A stretch of 12,862 bases of DNA from JAMLIO01 sp031412575 (GTDB lineage: Bacteria; Bdellovibrionota; Bdellovibrionia; Bdellovibrionales; UBA1609), in contig JANODG010000168.1 in NCBI GenBank assembly GCA_031412575.1, positions 1-12,862 of the forward strand. Reading direction: 5' to 3'. Below the pieces are notes generated by a model, which did no database searches, was not told the origin of the DNA, and saw only the letters and a list, made by a program, of their open reading frames with translations. Positions 6,404-12,862 of the stretch are shown here, one piece after another. Within the stretch, counting starts at the first letter, position 1; each line of letters begins with the position of its first letter. The translations under genes were made by a program, and so were the position numbers.

Positions 6404-7870
6404 CTATTGGCTAAAACCTGAATTTGATCTTGGAGCAAACTTTTTACGATTTGGTCTTTTTTTCTTTTTCGAACCGGGACTGTTAAAGGAAGCCCCACCA
6501 CTTTTGTTAGCATCCGTACCAGACGAAGTAGATCGGCTTGAGCCGGACTTATTTGAAGCAGAACCATTAGACCTACCCGATCCATTTGAAGATGCTTTAC
6601 TTGAAGACTTTTTTCGTGAAGACGAGCCAGATCTTTCGGGTCTTGCAAAACGTGTTCCTTTAAGGCCCGCTTTTCGTTCGGCTTCAATTTTTGATTTGGC
6701 TTTACCTACGCTCATCACGGCTGCATTTTCTGCAACTTCAGAATGATAAGGATGATTTTTATCCACTGGAATTTTTTGATTCGTAGAGCGTTCGATATCG
6801 ACCAAATAAGACTTTTCGTCAGCCGTAACCAAAGATACAGCTTCCCCGTCTTTCCCGGCTCTGGCAGTTCTTCCTACTCGGTGAACGTAACTTTCAATGA
6901 TGTTCGACAGTTCATAGTTGATCACATGGGTGATGCCATCCACGTCGATTCCACGTGAGGCAATATCAGTCGCCACTAAAATTCTAACTTTACCGTCTTT
7001 AAAATCTTGTAAAGCTTTTTGTCTAGCACTTTGGGATTTGTTTCCATGTATAGCTGCCGCCGAAATCCCATTTTTAATTAAAGTTTCGGTGATGCGATTG
7101 GCGACGTGTTTCATCTCTACGAATATCAATGTTTTTTTAAAATTTTTATTTTTAAGCAAATGTATTAACAAATCCGCTTTTCTAGGCTTATCAACGTACA
7201 TCACAGATTGGGCAATACGTTCTACAGTTGTTGATTCTGGAGTGACTTCGATTTTTTTAGGATCAGTTAAAATTTCATTGGCTAAAATTTCGATCTCTTT
7301 CGGCATAGTCGCAGAGAAAAACAAACTGTGTCTTTTTTTAGGAAGCATTTTAATGATTTTTTTGATGTCATTAAAAAATCCCATATCCAACATGCGGTCA
7401 GCTTCGTCTAAAACAAATGTTTCAACTTGGCTTAAATTTAAAAATCTTTGCTCGATTAGATCTAAGAGTCGGCCAGGGGTCGCCACCAAAACATGGGGCC
7501 CTTTTTGTAAGTCTTTAACTTGGCTACCTTGGGACACTCCACCGAAAATAACAGCGTACTTTTGATTTAAGTTTTCTCCGTACTCCACAAGATTTGCATG
7601 GATTTGAAGAGCCAATTCCCGAGTCGGTGTTAAAATTAAGGTCTTGGTGAATCCCGAAGAGGTTCTGGGCTGATCTTTGATGATGTTATTTATGATAGGC
7701 AAACAAAAGGCTGCTGTTTTTCCTGTACCGGTTTGGGCTATGGCCAAAAGATCGCGCTTTTCTAAAAGACTTGGAATTGCGGCTTTCTGGATGGGTGTTG
7801 GCTCTAAATAGCCGATTTTTTCTAATGATTTAAGGATACTTGCATGCAATGAAAAATTTTGAAAACTCAT
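6404..7870 (-). CDS. rhlE: DEAD-box ATP-dependent RNA helicase, RhlE-like, with a disordered basic tail
   Basis: With the ATG at 7870 the protein has 488 residues. The start MSFQNFSLHASILKSLEKIG matches the usual RhlE N-terminus, so I prefer it to the TTG at 7885, which lacks a ribosome site. Motifs are PTPIQ (24-28), AQTGTGKT (45-52), PTREL (82-86), TPGR (131-134), DEAD (155-158), SAT (186-188), VATDIASRGID (299-309) and HRVGRTARAG (330-339). After the helicase core, residues from about 413 onward form a low-complexity tail rich in Ser, Gly, Lys, Arg and Asn, closing with a basic KKKKRPNRKK patch. Such tails in RhlE/DeaD-type helicases bind RNA without sequence preference and can drive condensates. 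The product likely remodels structured RNA or pre-ribosomes in the cytoplasm. The gene is followed by a second helicase gene in the same direction. Confidence 0.93.
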   Translation of the reverse strand: MSFQNFSLHASILKSLEKIGYLEPTPIQKAAIPSLLEKRDLLAIAQTGTGKTAAFCLPIINNIIKDQPRTSSGFTKTLILTPTRELALQIHANLVEYGENLNQKYAVIFGGVSQGSQVKDLQKGPHVLVATPGRLLDLIEQRFLNLSQVETFVLDEADRMLDMGFFNDIKKIIKMLPKKRHSLFFSATMPKEIEILANEILTDPKKIEVTPESTTVERIAQSVMYVDKPRKADLLIHLLKNKNFKKTLIFVEMKHVANRITETLIKNGISAAAIHGNKSQSARQKALQDFKDGKVRILVATDIASRGIDVDGITHVINYELSNIIESYVHRVGRTARAGKDGEAVSLVTADEKSYLVDIERSTNQKIPVDKNHPYHSEVAENAAVMSVGKAKSKIEAERKAGLKGTRFARPERSGSSSRKKSSSKASSNGSGRSNGSASNKSGSSRSTSSGTDANKSGGASFNSPGSKKKKRPNRKKFAPRSNSGFSQ

Positions 7871-7899
7871 AGGGTCCAATGACAAAGGTTAAGCGTTGG

Positions 7900-7928
7900 A
7901 TATTGTGTCAAAAGTCCCTAGAGGTCAA
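7900..7928 (-). promoter_or_regulatory. Possible promoter upstream of the first helicase gene
   Basis: On the minus strand TTGACC (complement of 7923-7928) is followed after 17 bases by CAATAT (complement of 7900-7905, a weak -10). A perfect TTGACA (complement of 7906-7911) lies inside the spacer but has no -10 at the right distance. A start near 7893 would give a leader of about 23 bases to the ATG at 7870, which fits that start better than the TTG at 7885. Confidence 0.28.
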
Positions 7929-7944
7929 GATGTTGGAAAAAGCT

Positions 7945-8562
7945 TTAGTTTGGACAGTCTTCTATAAATCTGAAGCCTATGTCCTGAACCAAAACATGAT
8001 AAAATTCCTCGTTATTGATGACAGTTCGAATGTCTTCAATAAGCTGAACTTTACAAACTCCTTGGGCTTTATCGACGATGTAGTTGTTTTTAACCTGGAT
8101 CTTCACATGGATGTCTTTGGGAAGATTGGCTTTGTTGTCATTGGGACTGCCTTCCTCTAACAAAACATTTTCCGCACTCATGACCTGATCCCCGATTTGT
8201 ACAAAATCACTCCTTAGACAAGGTCCGTCTTCACCATCGTTACGATGATTTAATAAGGTGTGTTTTGCCAATTCAGGTATAATCACTTTATGTGTTAGTG
8301 CCCCGTAACCAAGCTCTGTCCATTTAAAAGAAATACCATCACTTTGTAAGGAAATTTCCTTACTATGAACAATTTCCTGGATGTAGATAGATTGTGGCCC
8401 TGGATGTTTTTGAATGGCAACTTTATTAATGTCCCCACCATTTAATGCAATCCAGTTTAATTCAGAATCTGTCAGTGCATTTGATTTAAGTGTAAAGACT
8501 AAAGCCGACATCGCTATAAATATGTTTATTTTTTGCTTCCATTGATTTCTTTTTTGTTTCAT
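7945..8562 (-). CDS. Hypothetical secreted (periplasmic) protein
   Basis: I do not recognise this 205-residue protein. The N-terminus is strongly basic (KQKRNQWKQK), then comes a hydrophobic core (INIFIAMSALVFTL) and a likely signal peptidase I site after SNA (about residue 29). The mature part is about 176 residues, acidic to neutral, and seems to be mainly beta-strand (SIYIQEIVHSKEISL, DIHVKIQVKNNYIV, KVQLIEDIRTVI). It has three cysteines (115, 170, 203), so at most one internal disulfide. The ribosome site is exceptionally strong: GGGGG at 8568-8572 sits within AAGGAAAGGGGG, 5 bases from the ATG, which suggests high expression. The gene is divergent from a LysR-type regulator, the typical arrangement of a regulated target. 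The helicase gene follows after 74 bases. Confidence 0.7.
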   Translation of the reverse strand: MKQKRNQWKQKINIFIAMSALVFTLKSNALTDSELNWIALNGGDINKVAIQKHPGPQSIYIQEIVHSKEISLQSDGISFKWTELGYGALTHKVIIPELAKHTLLNHRNDGEDGPCLRSDFVQIGDQVMSAENVLLEEGSPNDNKANLPKDIHVKIQVKNNYIVDKAQGVCKVQLIEDIRTVINNEEFYHVLVQDIGFRFIEDCPN

Positions 8563-8597
8563 ATTTTCCCCCTTTCCTTATGAAAAAATACGTTTTA

Positions 8598-8623
8598 TAT
8601 TATAATACTACAAATTTATAATA
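8598..8623. repeat. Inverted repeat, candidate LysR-regulator operator
   Basis: TATTATAA (8598-8605) and TTATAATA (8616-8623) form a perfect 8-bp inverted repeat with a 10-base spacer. It lies in the divergent intergenic region between the LysR-type gene and the secreted-protein gene and overlaps the TATAAT box of the latter. LysR-type regulators bind interrupted dyads of this size, typically in their own divergent promoter region. The repeat is made only of A and T in an AT-rich region, so chance is a real alternative. Confidence 0.35.
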
Positions 8624-8627
8624 ACTA
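8599..8627 (-). promoter_or_regulatory. Promoter of the secreted-protein gene
   Basis: On the minus strand a perfect TATAAT (complement of 8599-8604) is preceded at 17 bases by TAGTTA (complement of 8622-8627, a weak -35). Transcription would start near 8592, giving a leader of about 30 bases that contains the strong ribosome site. The weak -35 suggests dependence on an activator, possibly the divergent LysR-type regulator. Confidence 0.4.
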
Positions 8628-8685
8628 TTGTTGTCATAGTCTGCATCTATGTTGTGATTAGCCTTAAAAGTTGTATAAACATCTT

Positions 8686-9522
8686 ATGCTGCCAAATTCC
8701 AACGATCTTATTTATTTCTTAGAGCTTTATAATGTAAAAAATATTTCAAGGGCCGCCGAGCGTTTAGGGATCACTCAGCCTAGCTTAAGTGTTTCCTTGC
8801 AACGATTAGAATCCTCACTGAACTTAAAACTTTTTTCTAGGTCTAAATCTGGGATACAACCGACAAAAGAGGCTGAAATCTTAGCGAAGGAGGTCGAGCT
8901 TTTAATCGATGAATGGCAACGTATTGGAAATAAAGCCAAACAAGCAAAAAACTTAGTTAAAGGAAATATCAAAATAGGATGTCACGCGTCTGTGGCCTTG
9001 TATGCCGTTTTTCCATGGTTACAAAAGTTATTAAAAGCGCACAAAGATTTAGAGTTTTCTTTCATCCATGACTTATCCCGAAAAGTTGCAGAACAAATCA
9101 TTTCCTACAAAATAGATTTAGGGTTGGTCATAAACCCTGTTCAGCATCCAGACTTAGTCATCACAAAGTTATTAACAGATGAAGTGAATTTCAGATGTGC
9201 AAAAAAGTATGATGCCCAAACCTTAATTTATGATCCTTCATTAGGTCAGGCCCAATTGTTACTTCAAAATATAAAAAAGAGACAAATAAATTTTACCCGA
9301 CACATAACAACTTCAAGTCTAGAACTTGTTGAGCTGCTAACTTCACAAGGCGTAGGGGTAGGAATATTACCTGAGCGCGTTTGCAAATCTGAATTACAAG
9401 TATTTGATTCAAAAATTAAATCCGTCACAGATCAATTATGTTTGATATATCGCTATGACTTGCCGGGAACCAATTCATTTCAAGCAGTCATTGAATCTAT
9501 AAAAACGAATTTTATGAGTTAG
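8686..9522 (+). CDS. LysR-type transcriptional regulator
   Basis: With the ATG at 8686 the protein has 278 residues. Near the N-terminus is the classic winged helix-turn-helix, SRAAERLGITQPSLSVSLQR and following residues (21-52), which binds DNA. A linker helix follows, and from about residue 91 (KGNIKIGCHASVALYAVFPWL) there is a periplasmic-binding-protein-like effector domain ending with the GVGVGILPE segment (222-230) common in this family. The domain senses a small molecule that cannot be deduced. An in-frame TTG at 8671 would add five residues; neither start has a clear ribosome site, which suggests low expression. The gene is divergent from the secreted-protein gene, with about 120 bases between them holding an inverted repeat, so the most likely targets are itself and that neighbour. 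It may also respond to signals unrelated to the helicases downstream of that target. Confidence 0.9.
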   Translation: MLPNSNDLIYFLELYNVKNISRAAERLGITQPSLSVSLQRLESSLNLKLFSRSKSGIQPTKEAEILAKEVELLIDEWQRIGNKAKQAKNLVKGNIKIGCHASVALYAVFPWLQKLLKAHKDLEFSFIHDLSRKVAEQIISYKIDLGLVINPVQHPDLVITKLLTDEVNFRCAKKYDAQTLIYDPSLGQAQLLLQNIKKRQINFTRHITTSSLELVELLTSQGVGVGILPERVCKSELQVFDSKIKSVTDQLCLIYRYDLPGTNSFQAVIESIKTNFMS

Positions 9523-9623
9523 CTGAAACTTCAGGCGAAATTGGAAAAAATATGAAAAACAATTACTTGATATTAAGGTCGAATGTAGATACGCATAGCT
9601 TTCGGTTAAACAGGGGATAAAAA

Positions 9624-10103
9624 ATGTATAAAGCGCTAGCAGTAGTTTTTGGTTTAATGTTTTTAAATAACGTTGCAAGTTTTGCTACAACTATCGAAGG
9701 TGAATGGAATATCACCGAGCGAAAGTGCGAAAGTGCAAGTTCTTGGGAATCGGTAAACGGTGTCACTGTTTCTATAAACTTAACTACAAAAACTCAAAGT
9801 ACGATAATTATTGAAGATGAATGTGCGGTTATGAAAATTAGTAGTGTCGAACAAACTTCACCTTCAACAATTACATTTTGTAAACCGGTGGCCCATGCAA
9901 TTGGACCTTGCAGTCAAAGACTTTTGGATCATGTTATACAAGTGAATGATCTTAAAATAGCTTGTGAGGATGAAAAAGAAGTTAAATTTTCAGAGGATGG
10001 GCTGAAAATGAGTTTCTCTGAGACAATTCAAAACCCAGGCTTTGCATGTGCCGTTGGGGAAGAATTGATTTATCAGTTTGAAAGAATATCAGTAAACAAT
10101 TAA
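9624..10103 (+). CDS. Small secreted protein with six cysteines, possibly lipocalin-like
   Basis: This 159-residue protein has a clear signal peptide: MYKALAVVFGLMFLNNVASFA, with cleavage probably after residue 21. The mature part begins TTIEGEWNIT. The GxW near the start, followed by alternating beta-type segments and no helices of note, is reminiscent of lipocalin-type barrels, but this is only suggestive. Six cysteines (35, 67, 86, 96, 114, 142) could form three disulfides in the periplasm or outside the cell. I do not recognise the family. The ribosome site is strong (AGGGG at 9612-9616, 7 bases before the ATG). The 101 bases separating it from the LysR-type gene hold a TTGATA at 9567-9572 without a convincing -10. 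The stop codon overlaps the end of the convergent large gene. Confidence 0.72.
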   Translation: MYKALAVVFGLMFLNNVASFATTIEGEWNITERKCESASSWESVNGVTVSINLTTKTQSTIIIEDECAVMKISSVEQTSPSTITFCKPVAHAIGPCSQRLLDHVIQVNDLKIACEDEKEVKFSEDGLKMSFSETIQNPGFACAVGEELIYQFERISVNN

Positions 10104-12520
10104 ATTTTAATCTTTCCTAAAGAATGAAAATAATTCTGAAATGACTTTAACTCGTCTTCCGTCGACAGCTTCTTAATTAGGGTCATCCAACTCTGTCCAA
10201 TTTCAATTGCATCACCGTGAACGTAAATACCGGCGATCAATTCTTTCAAACGTAAACGCAGCTCTAGGTCTTTTTCTTCACGCTCTATTAGCTCTAGTTC
10301 ATTCATAACCTCAGAGCACATGATATCTTCTAGAGGGCCTACTCCTATCATTGGAAGTAAACTCATAGGAATTAAATCCGCTTCCTTAATTGCTGCGATT
10401 ACAAACTTCCTTTTATTTTCAAAACCATCAATAAAATCATTCACCCAATCGCCTTGTTGCTTTTGACCGTAGGCTCTTAAAAAATCTAACCAAGTTAATA
10501 TGTAAGTGTCAGGAAATGCTTCATGCCAATGGTCACCAAGCTTTAAATCTAAAAATTTTAAATGATAATCTAAACTCTGGTCTGGAACAAAATTATTAGT
10601 CCATGTCAAAAGTTGATCTACATTTGGTTTAGATAATTCTATAACTTCGTCTTCGACACCCAACTTACAATCCTTAGTCAAGATACATGCGCGTAGCCCA
10701 ACTAAATTAGAGTATGACCCGAGAGGTGAAGGCAGATTGAAATAAAATGTAAGTCCTTTTTTATTTTCATACAGTTCAAGAATTTCGTTACAAATAATTT
10801 CTATATCATTACCTTGTCTGCTATTATTAAAAATAACACCAAAAAGTGTTCGTCTAACTTGAAAAGATTCTTCTTGGTTAAAGAAATAATAACAATCCTG
10901 ATTCCAGTTGCTACCATCACCTAAGTTCTGTTGATAAAGTAATAATAAATCGATGTTCGGAAATTTTTCTTTTAAAATTTTCAATGCGATTTTTGGCTGC
11001 AATTTCTGGTCATCTGAATAGATATGATTTTCAATGAATTCAGAACTTAAGGGTGATGTCGGGTCAGGAACTAGTTCGCCTCCAGAGTCACTCAGCGAAG
11101 GACTTGGTAAACCAAGGATAGCTTCTTGAAGAGTCGGTAGATCTAGATGCCAAAAATACGACTTCATATCAATTTTAATTTCTTTGGTAGATTCTGCATC
11201 AAGCATATCTTTTGCAAAATTCATTAAGCTTTGATCAGTTAATTTTCTAAATCGGTAGCTAGATTTCTTTATGCCTTCCACAAACGGACCCGCGGGACCT
11301 GGAACTAATTTTTGTTCTTTGACTATTACCGAACAAATTTCTTTTATTGATGACGATTGCTCAAGATTTTCACTGTAATACAAGCCAAATAAATAACCCG
11401 CAACAGAACGACTCAAAGTCCATGACCTATCAGACACTTTGTTGATAAGTTCTTCACCGATTTCTTTAGACCACTTCCGTTTTTCAGGAGAATAATGAAA
11501 GAGATACAGCAATCGTGCGGCGCTACAAAAGTCCCGTTGATCTATTGAAAGGGTAGAATCCTTAGATTGTTTTAAAAAGGCGTCAGTAAGGTTAGGACTT
11601 TCGTGTTTACAATGTCTTGCAACATTTAGAATTGAAAGCGCTAGACCGGGGCTTGAATTTATTAATCGGTTTAGATTTAAGGCAAAAAAATCCAATTCCT
11701 CTACTGAGTATCCTGAAACAAAACGGCCATTACCAAAAATCCAATGCACCATTCCTTGTGACAAAGATTCATTTTTTAAATCCAATACGCAAAACAAAGC
11801 CTCGTAATATTCCTCACGTCGATCTTTGATCTGAAGTCGCAAATCTTTAAAATCATCTTCGAACAAACTTGGAAGAATCAGATTAAGATGGCTTAAAAAA
11901 ACCGATAGCTCAATTTTATGGTCTAATTGTGCAGATTGTTTTATGTATCCAAGAAAGCAACCTAAAGGATCGTTTTTGAGTCGATCGAGGGAAATAGTTC
12001 CTTTTGATCTCCTATTCAGCAAGTAATCTATCATTTCACGATCGTGCGAGAATGAAGGGTAGGATAAAGCTTCTAACTCTTTAATTAAATTTGTTAGCTC
12101 CGAAGGCATCGGCCTCATCCACCAGAGATCAGATATGAGTTTCGACAAACAGAAAGTCACATTATTCATTGGAACTTCAATTGATTTTAAAACAAAGGGA
12201 TTTAGCATAGCTAAACGCTTATTCCATAAGGATGAATCTAATTCGCCGTAGAGCGGTTTTAAAATTACTTCAATATTTACAATTTTTGGATGCGCAGTCC
12301 ATAAAGCACTTAAGGATTCAAATAATTCATCCCAAACTTCGGTGCTAGAATTTCTTTCTCTAACGAAAGGGAATTCAAAAATTGGGTTGTAATAACCCTC
12401 TTGAAAAGCACTGATATCAACTTTGTCTTTAATTAATTTTTTAATGGCCTGGACATAGTCCGAGAGATTCATATCGTATAAATCAGATTCAAAGTAATCT
12501 TGTGAATTGAATGTTTTCAT
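10100..12520 (-). CDS. Large soluble protein of unknown function
   Basis: I do not recognise this 806-residue protein. It has no signal peptide and no membrane segment, so it is probably cytosolic. The sequence is largely predicted-helical by eye, with many Leu, Ser and acidic residues and scattered aromatic pairs such as LWWMRPMP and YYFF. This might suit an irregular alpha-helical repeat scaffold, but I find no clear repeat unit and no nucleotide-binding or catalytic motif (no Walker A, no DEAD, no HxxxH). A Pro/Ser-rich stretch (around LPSPSLSDSGGELVPDPTSP) near the middle may be a linker between two halves. The C-terminal part has a charged helix (ELELIEREEKDLELRLRLKEL). AGAGAAAG lies just before the ATG as a ribosome site. 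The upstream gene on the same strand ends 45 bases earlier, so the two are probably co-transcribed. Confidence 0.7.
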   Translation of the reverse strand: MKTFNSQDYFESDLYDMNLSDYVQAIKKLIKDKVDISAFQEGYYNPIFEFPFVRERNSSTEVWDELFESLSALWTAHPKIVNIEVILKPLYGELDSSLWNKRLAMLNPFVLKSIEVPMNNVTFCLSKLISDLWWMRPMPSELTNLIKELEALSYPSFSHDREMIDYLLNRRSKGTISLDRLKNDPLGCFLGYIKQSAQLDHKIELSVFLSHLNLILPSLFEDDFKDLRLQIKDRREEYYEALFCVLDLKNESLSQGMVHWIFGNGRFVSGYSVEELDFFALNLNRLINSSPGLALSILNVARHCKHESPNLTDAFLKQSKDSTLSIDQRDFCSAARLLYLFHYSPEKRKWSKEIGEELINKVSDRSWTLSRSVAGYLFGLYYSENLEQSSSIKEICSVIVKEQKLVPGPAGPFVEGIKKSSYRFRKLTDQSLMNFAKDMLDAESTKEIKIDMKSYFWHLDLPTLQEAILGLPSPSLSDSGGELVPDPTSPLSSEFIENHIYSDDQKLQPKIALKILKEKFPNIDLLLLYQQNLGDGSNWNQDCYYFFNQEESFQVRRTLFGVIFNNSRQGNDIEIICNEILELYENKKGLTFYFNLPSPLGSYSNLVGLRACILTKDCKLGVEDEVIELSKPNVDQLLTWTNNFVPDQSLDYHLKFLDLKLGDHWHEAFPDTYILTWLDFLRAYGQKQQGDWVNDFIDGFENKRKFVIAAIKEADLIPMSLLPMIGVGPLEDIMCSEVMNELELIEREEKDLELRLRLKELIAGIYVHGDAIEIGQSWMTLIKKLSTEDELKSFQNYFHSLGKIKI

Positions 12521-12565
12521 TGATAACTTTCTCTTTAAAATAAGTTGTGTTGTAATTATATGTCA

Positions 12566-12862
12566 TTAATCTTTAGAAAAAACCTCTAGTTTTGTTTTAA
12601 ATAAATCTGAGACTTGTAACGTTTCATTAGATGTAATGATTTTATAGTTCGTTATAAAATCAACATTAAAAACTCTATGATATAACATTTTTTTTGAAAC
12701 AGGCGTCCCGTCTATTTTTTTATTAGAAAGTATCAAATTAGGTATCGTGTAGATGTATTGAGGATATCCTAAAAACTCATAGCTTTTTTTAGGTTTAATA
12801 ATTAACTTAATTATTTTTGCTAGCTTAGGATCAATTGGACCTGTTGGCATAATATGGGCTTG
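12566..12862 (-). CDS. C-terminal part of a gene of unknown function (probably runs off right edge)
   Basis: The frame is open from its TAA stop at 12566 to the window edge. An ATG at 12850 would give 94 residues, but it has no ribosome site in the 12 bases available, and the frame continues upstream of it (codons for Q, A, H, I), so the visible part is more likely a C-terminal fragment. It is basic at the start (LAKIIKLIIKPKKSYEF), then shows beta-type segments (YPQYIYTIPNLILSNKK, YHRVFNVDFITNYKIIT), and has no cysteines. No family is recognised. The large unknown gene follows after 45 bases in the same direction, which suggests that the two products work together. Confidence 0.55.
   Translation of the reverse strand, partial: QAHIMPTGPIDPKLAKIIKLIIKPKKSYEFLGYPQYIYTIPNLILSNKKIDGTPVSKKMLYHRVFNVDFITNYKIITSNETLQVSDLFKTKLEVFSKD

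Noticed and set aside
6400..6687. Second minus-strand frame of 95 codons within the helicase tail
   Set aside because: It lies within the Ser/Gly-rich tail in another frame. The tail composition of the real frame fits RhlE relatives, so this is a shadow.
6918..7565. Long open frame of 215 codons on the plus strand inside the first helicase gene
   Set aside because: It is antisense to the conserved helicase core, lacks a ribosome site, and its translation has no recognisable domain. It is a by-product of the helicase codon composition.
7879..8160. Plus-strand open frame of 93 codons spanning the gap between the helicase and secreted-protein genes
   Set aside because: It overlaps the secreted-protein gene antisense. 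That gene has a signal peptide and a very strong ribosome site, while this frame has neither.
9523..9534. Palindrome CTGAA-AC-TTCAG directly after the LysR-type stop codon as a terminator
   Set aside because: It has a 5-bp stem, a 2-base loop and no following T tract.

Overview
The window is AT-rich, gene-dense DNA from what looks like a Gram-negative bacterium. It carries signal-peptide proteins, a LysR-type regulator, RhlE-type helicases, a YchJ-type SEC-C protein and a YdfG-type dehydrogenase. The AT-rich coding style and the ceramidase-like gene would suit a Bdellovibrio/Bacteriovorax-type organism (some of these make sphingolipids), but the taxonomy is only a guess. No rRNA, tRNA, IS element, CRISPR array or phage gene was seen, and no gap between genes exceeds about 215 bases.

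Left part (1-2028): the 5' end of a membrane or secreted protein gene runs off the left edge on the minus strand (1-102). Divergent from it is a plus-strand cluster. It holds a seven-helix CREST/alkaline-ceramidase-family hydrolase with its catalytic Ser/His/Asp/His/His set intact (239-949), a YchJ-like protein with two SEC-C zinc motifs and a His-rich linker (989-1507), and a membrane-anchored or secreted protein of unknown function (1513-2028).

Central part (2244-8562): six minus-strand genes lie close together. In transcription order they are a secreted protein, a DEAD-box helicase with a Ser/Gly/Lys/Arg-rich tail, a second DEAD-box helicase, a YdfG-like short-chain dehydrogenase, a dicarboxylate/amino-acid:cation symporter with an altered binding site, and a UPF0489-family protein whose GTG start overlaps the symporter stop. 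The last two are probably translationally coupled, which suggests uptake and processing of one substrate. The helicases probably remodel RNA, for example in ribosome assembly or cold adaptation.

Right part (8563-12862): a LysR-type regulator (8686-9522) is divergent from the secreted-protein gene. The AT-rich space between them holds an 8-bp inverted repeat overlapping a TATAAT box. A small six-cysteine secreted protein follows (9624-10103). It is convergent with, and overlaps by 4 bases, a large 806-residue soluble protein of no recognised family (10100-12520). Upstream of that, on the same strand, is the 3' end of another unrecognised gene that appears to run off the right edge. These last two genes are the least explained part of the window.
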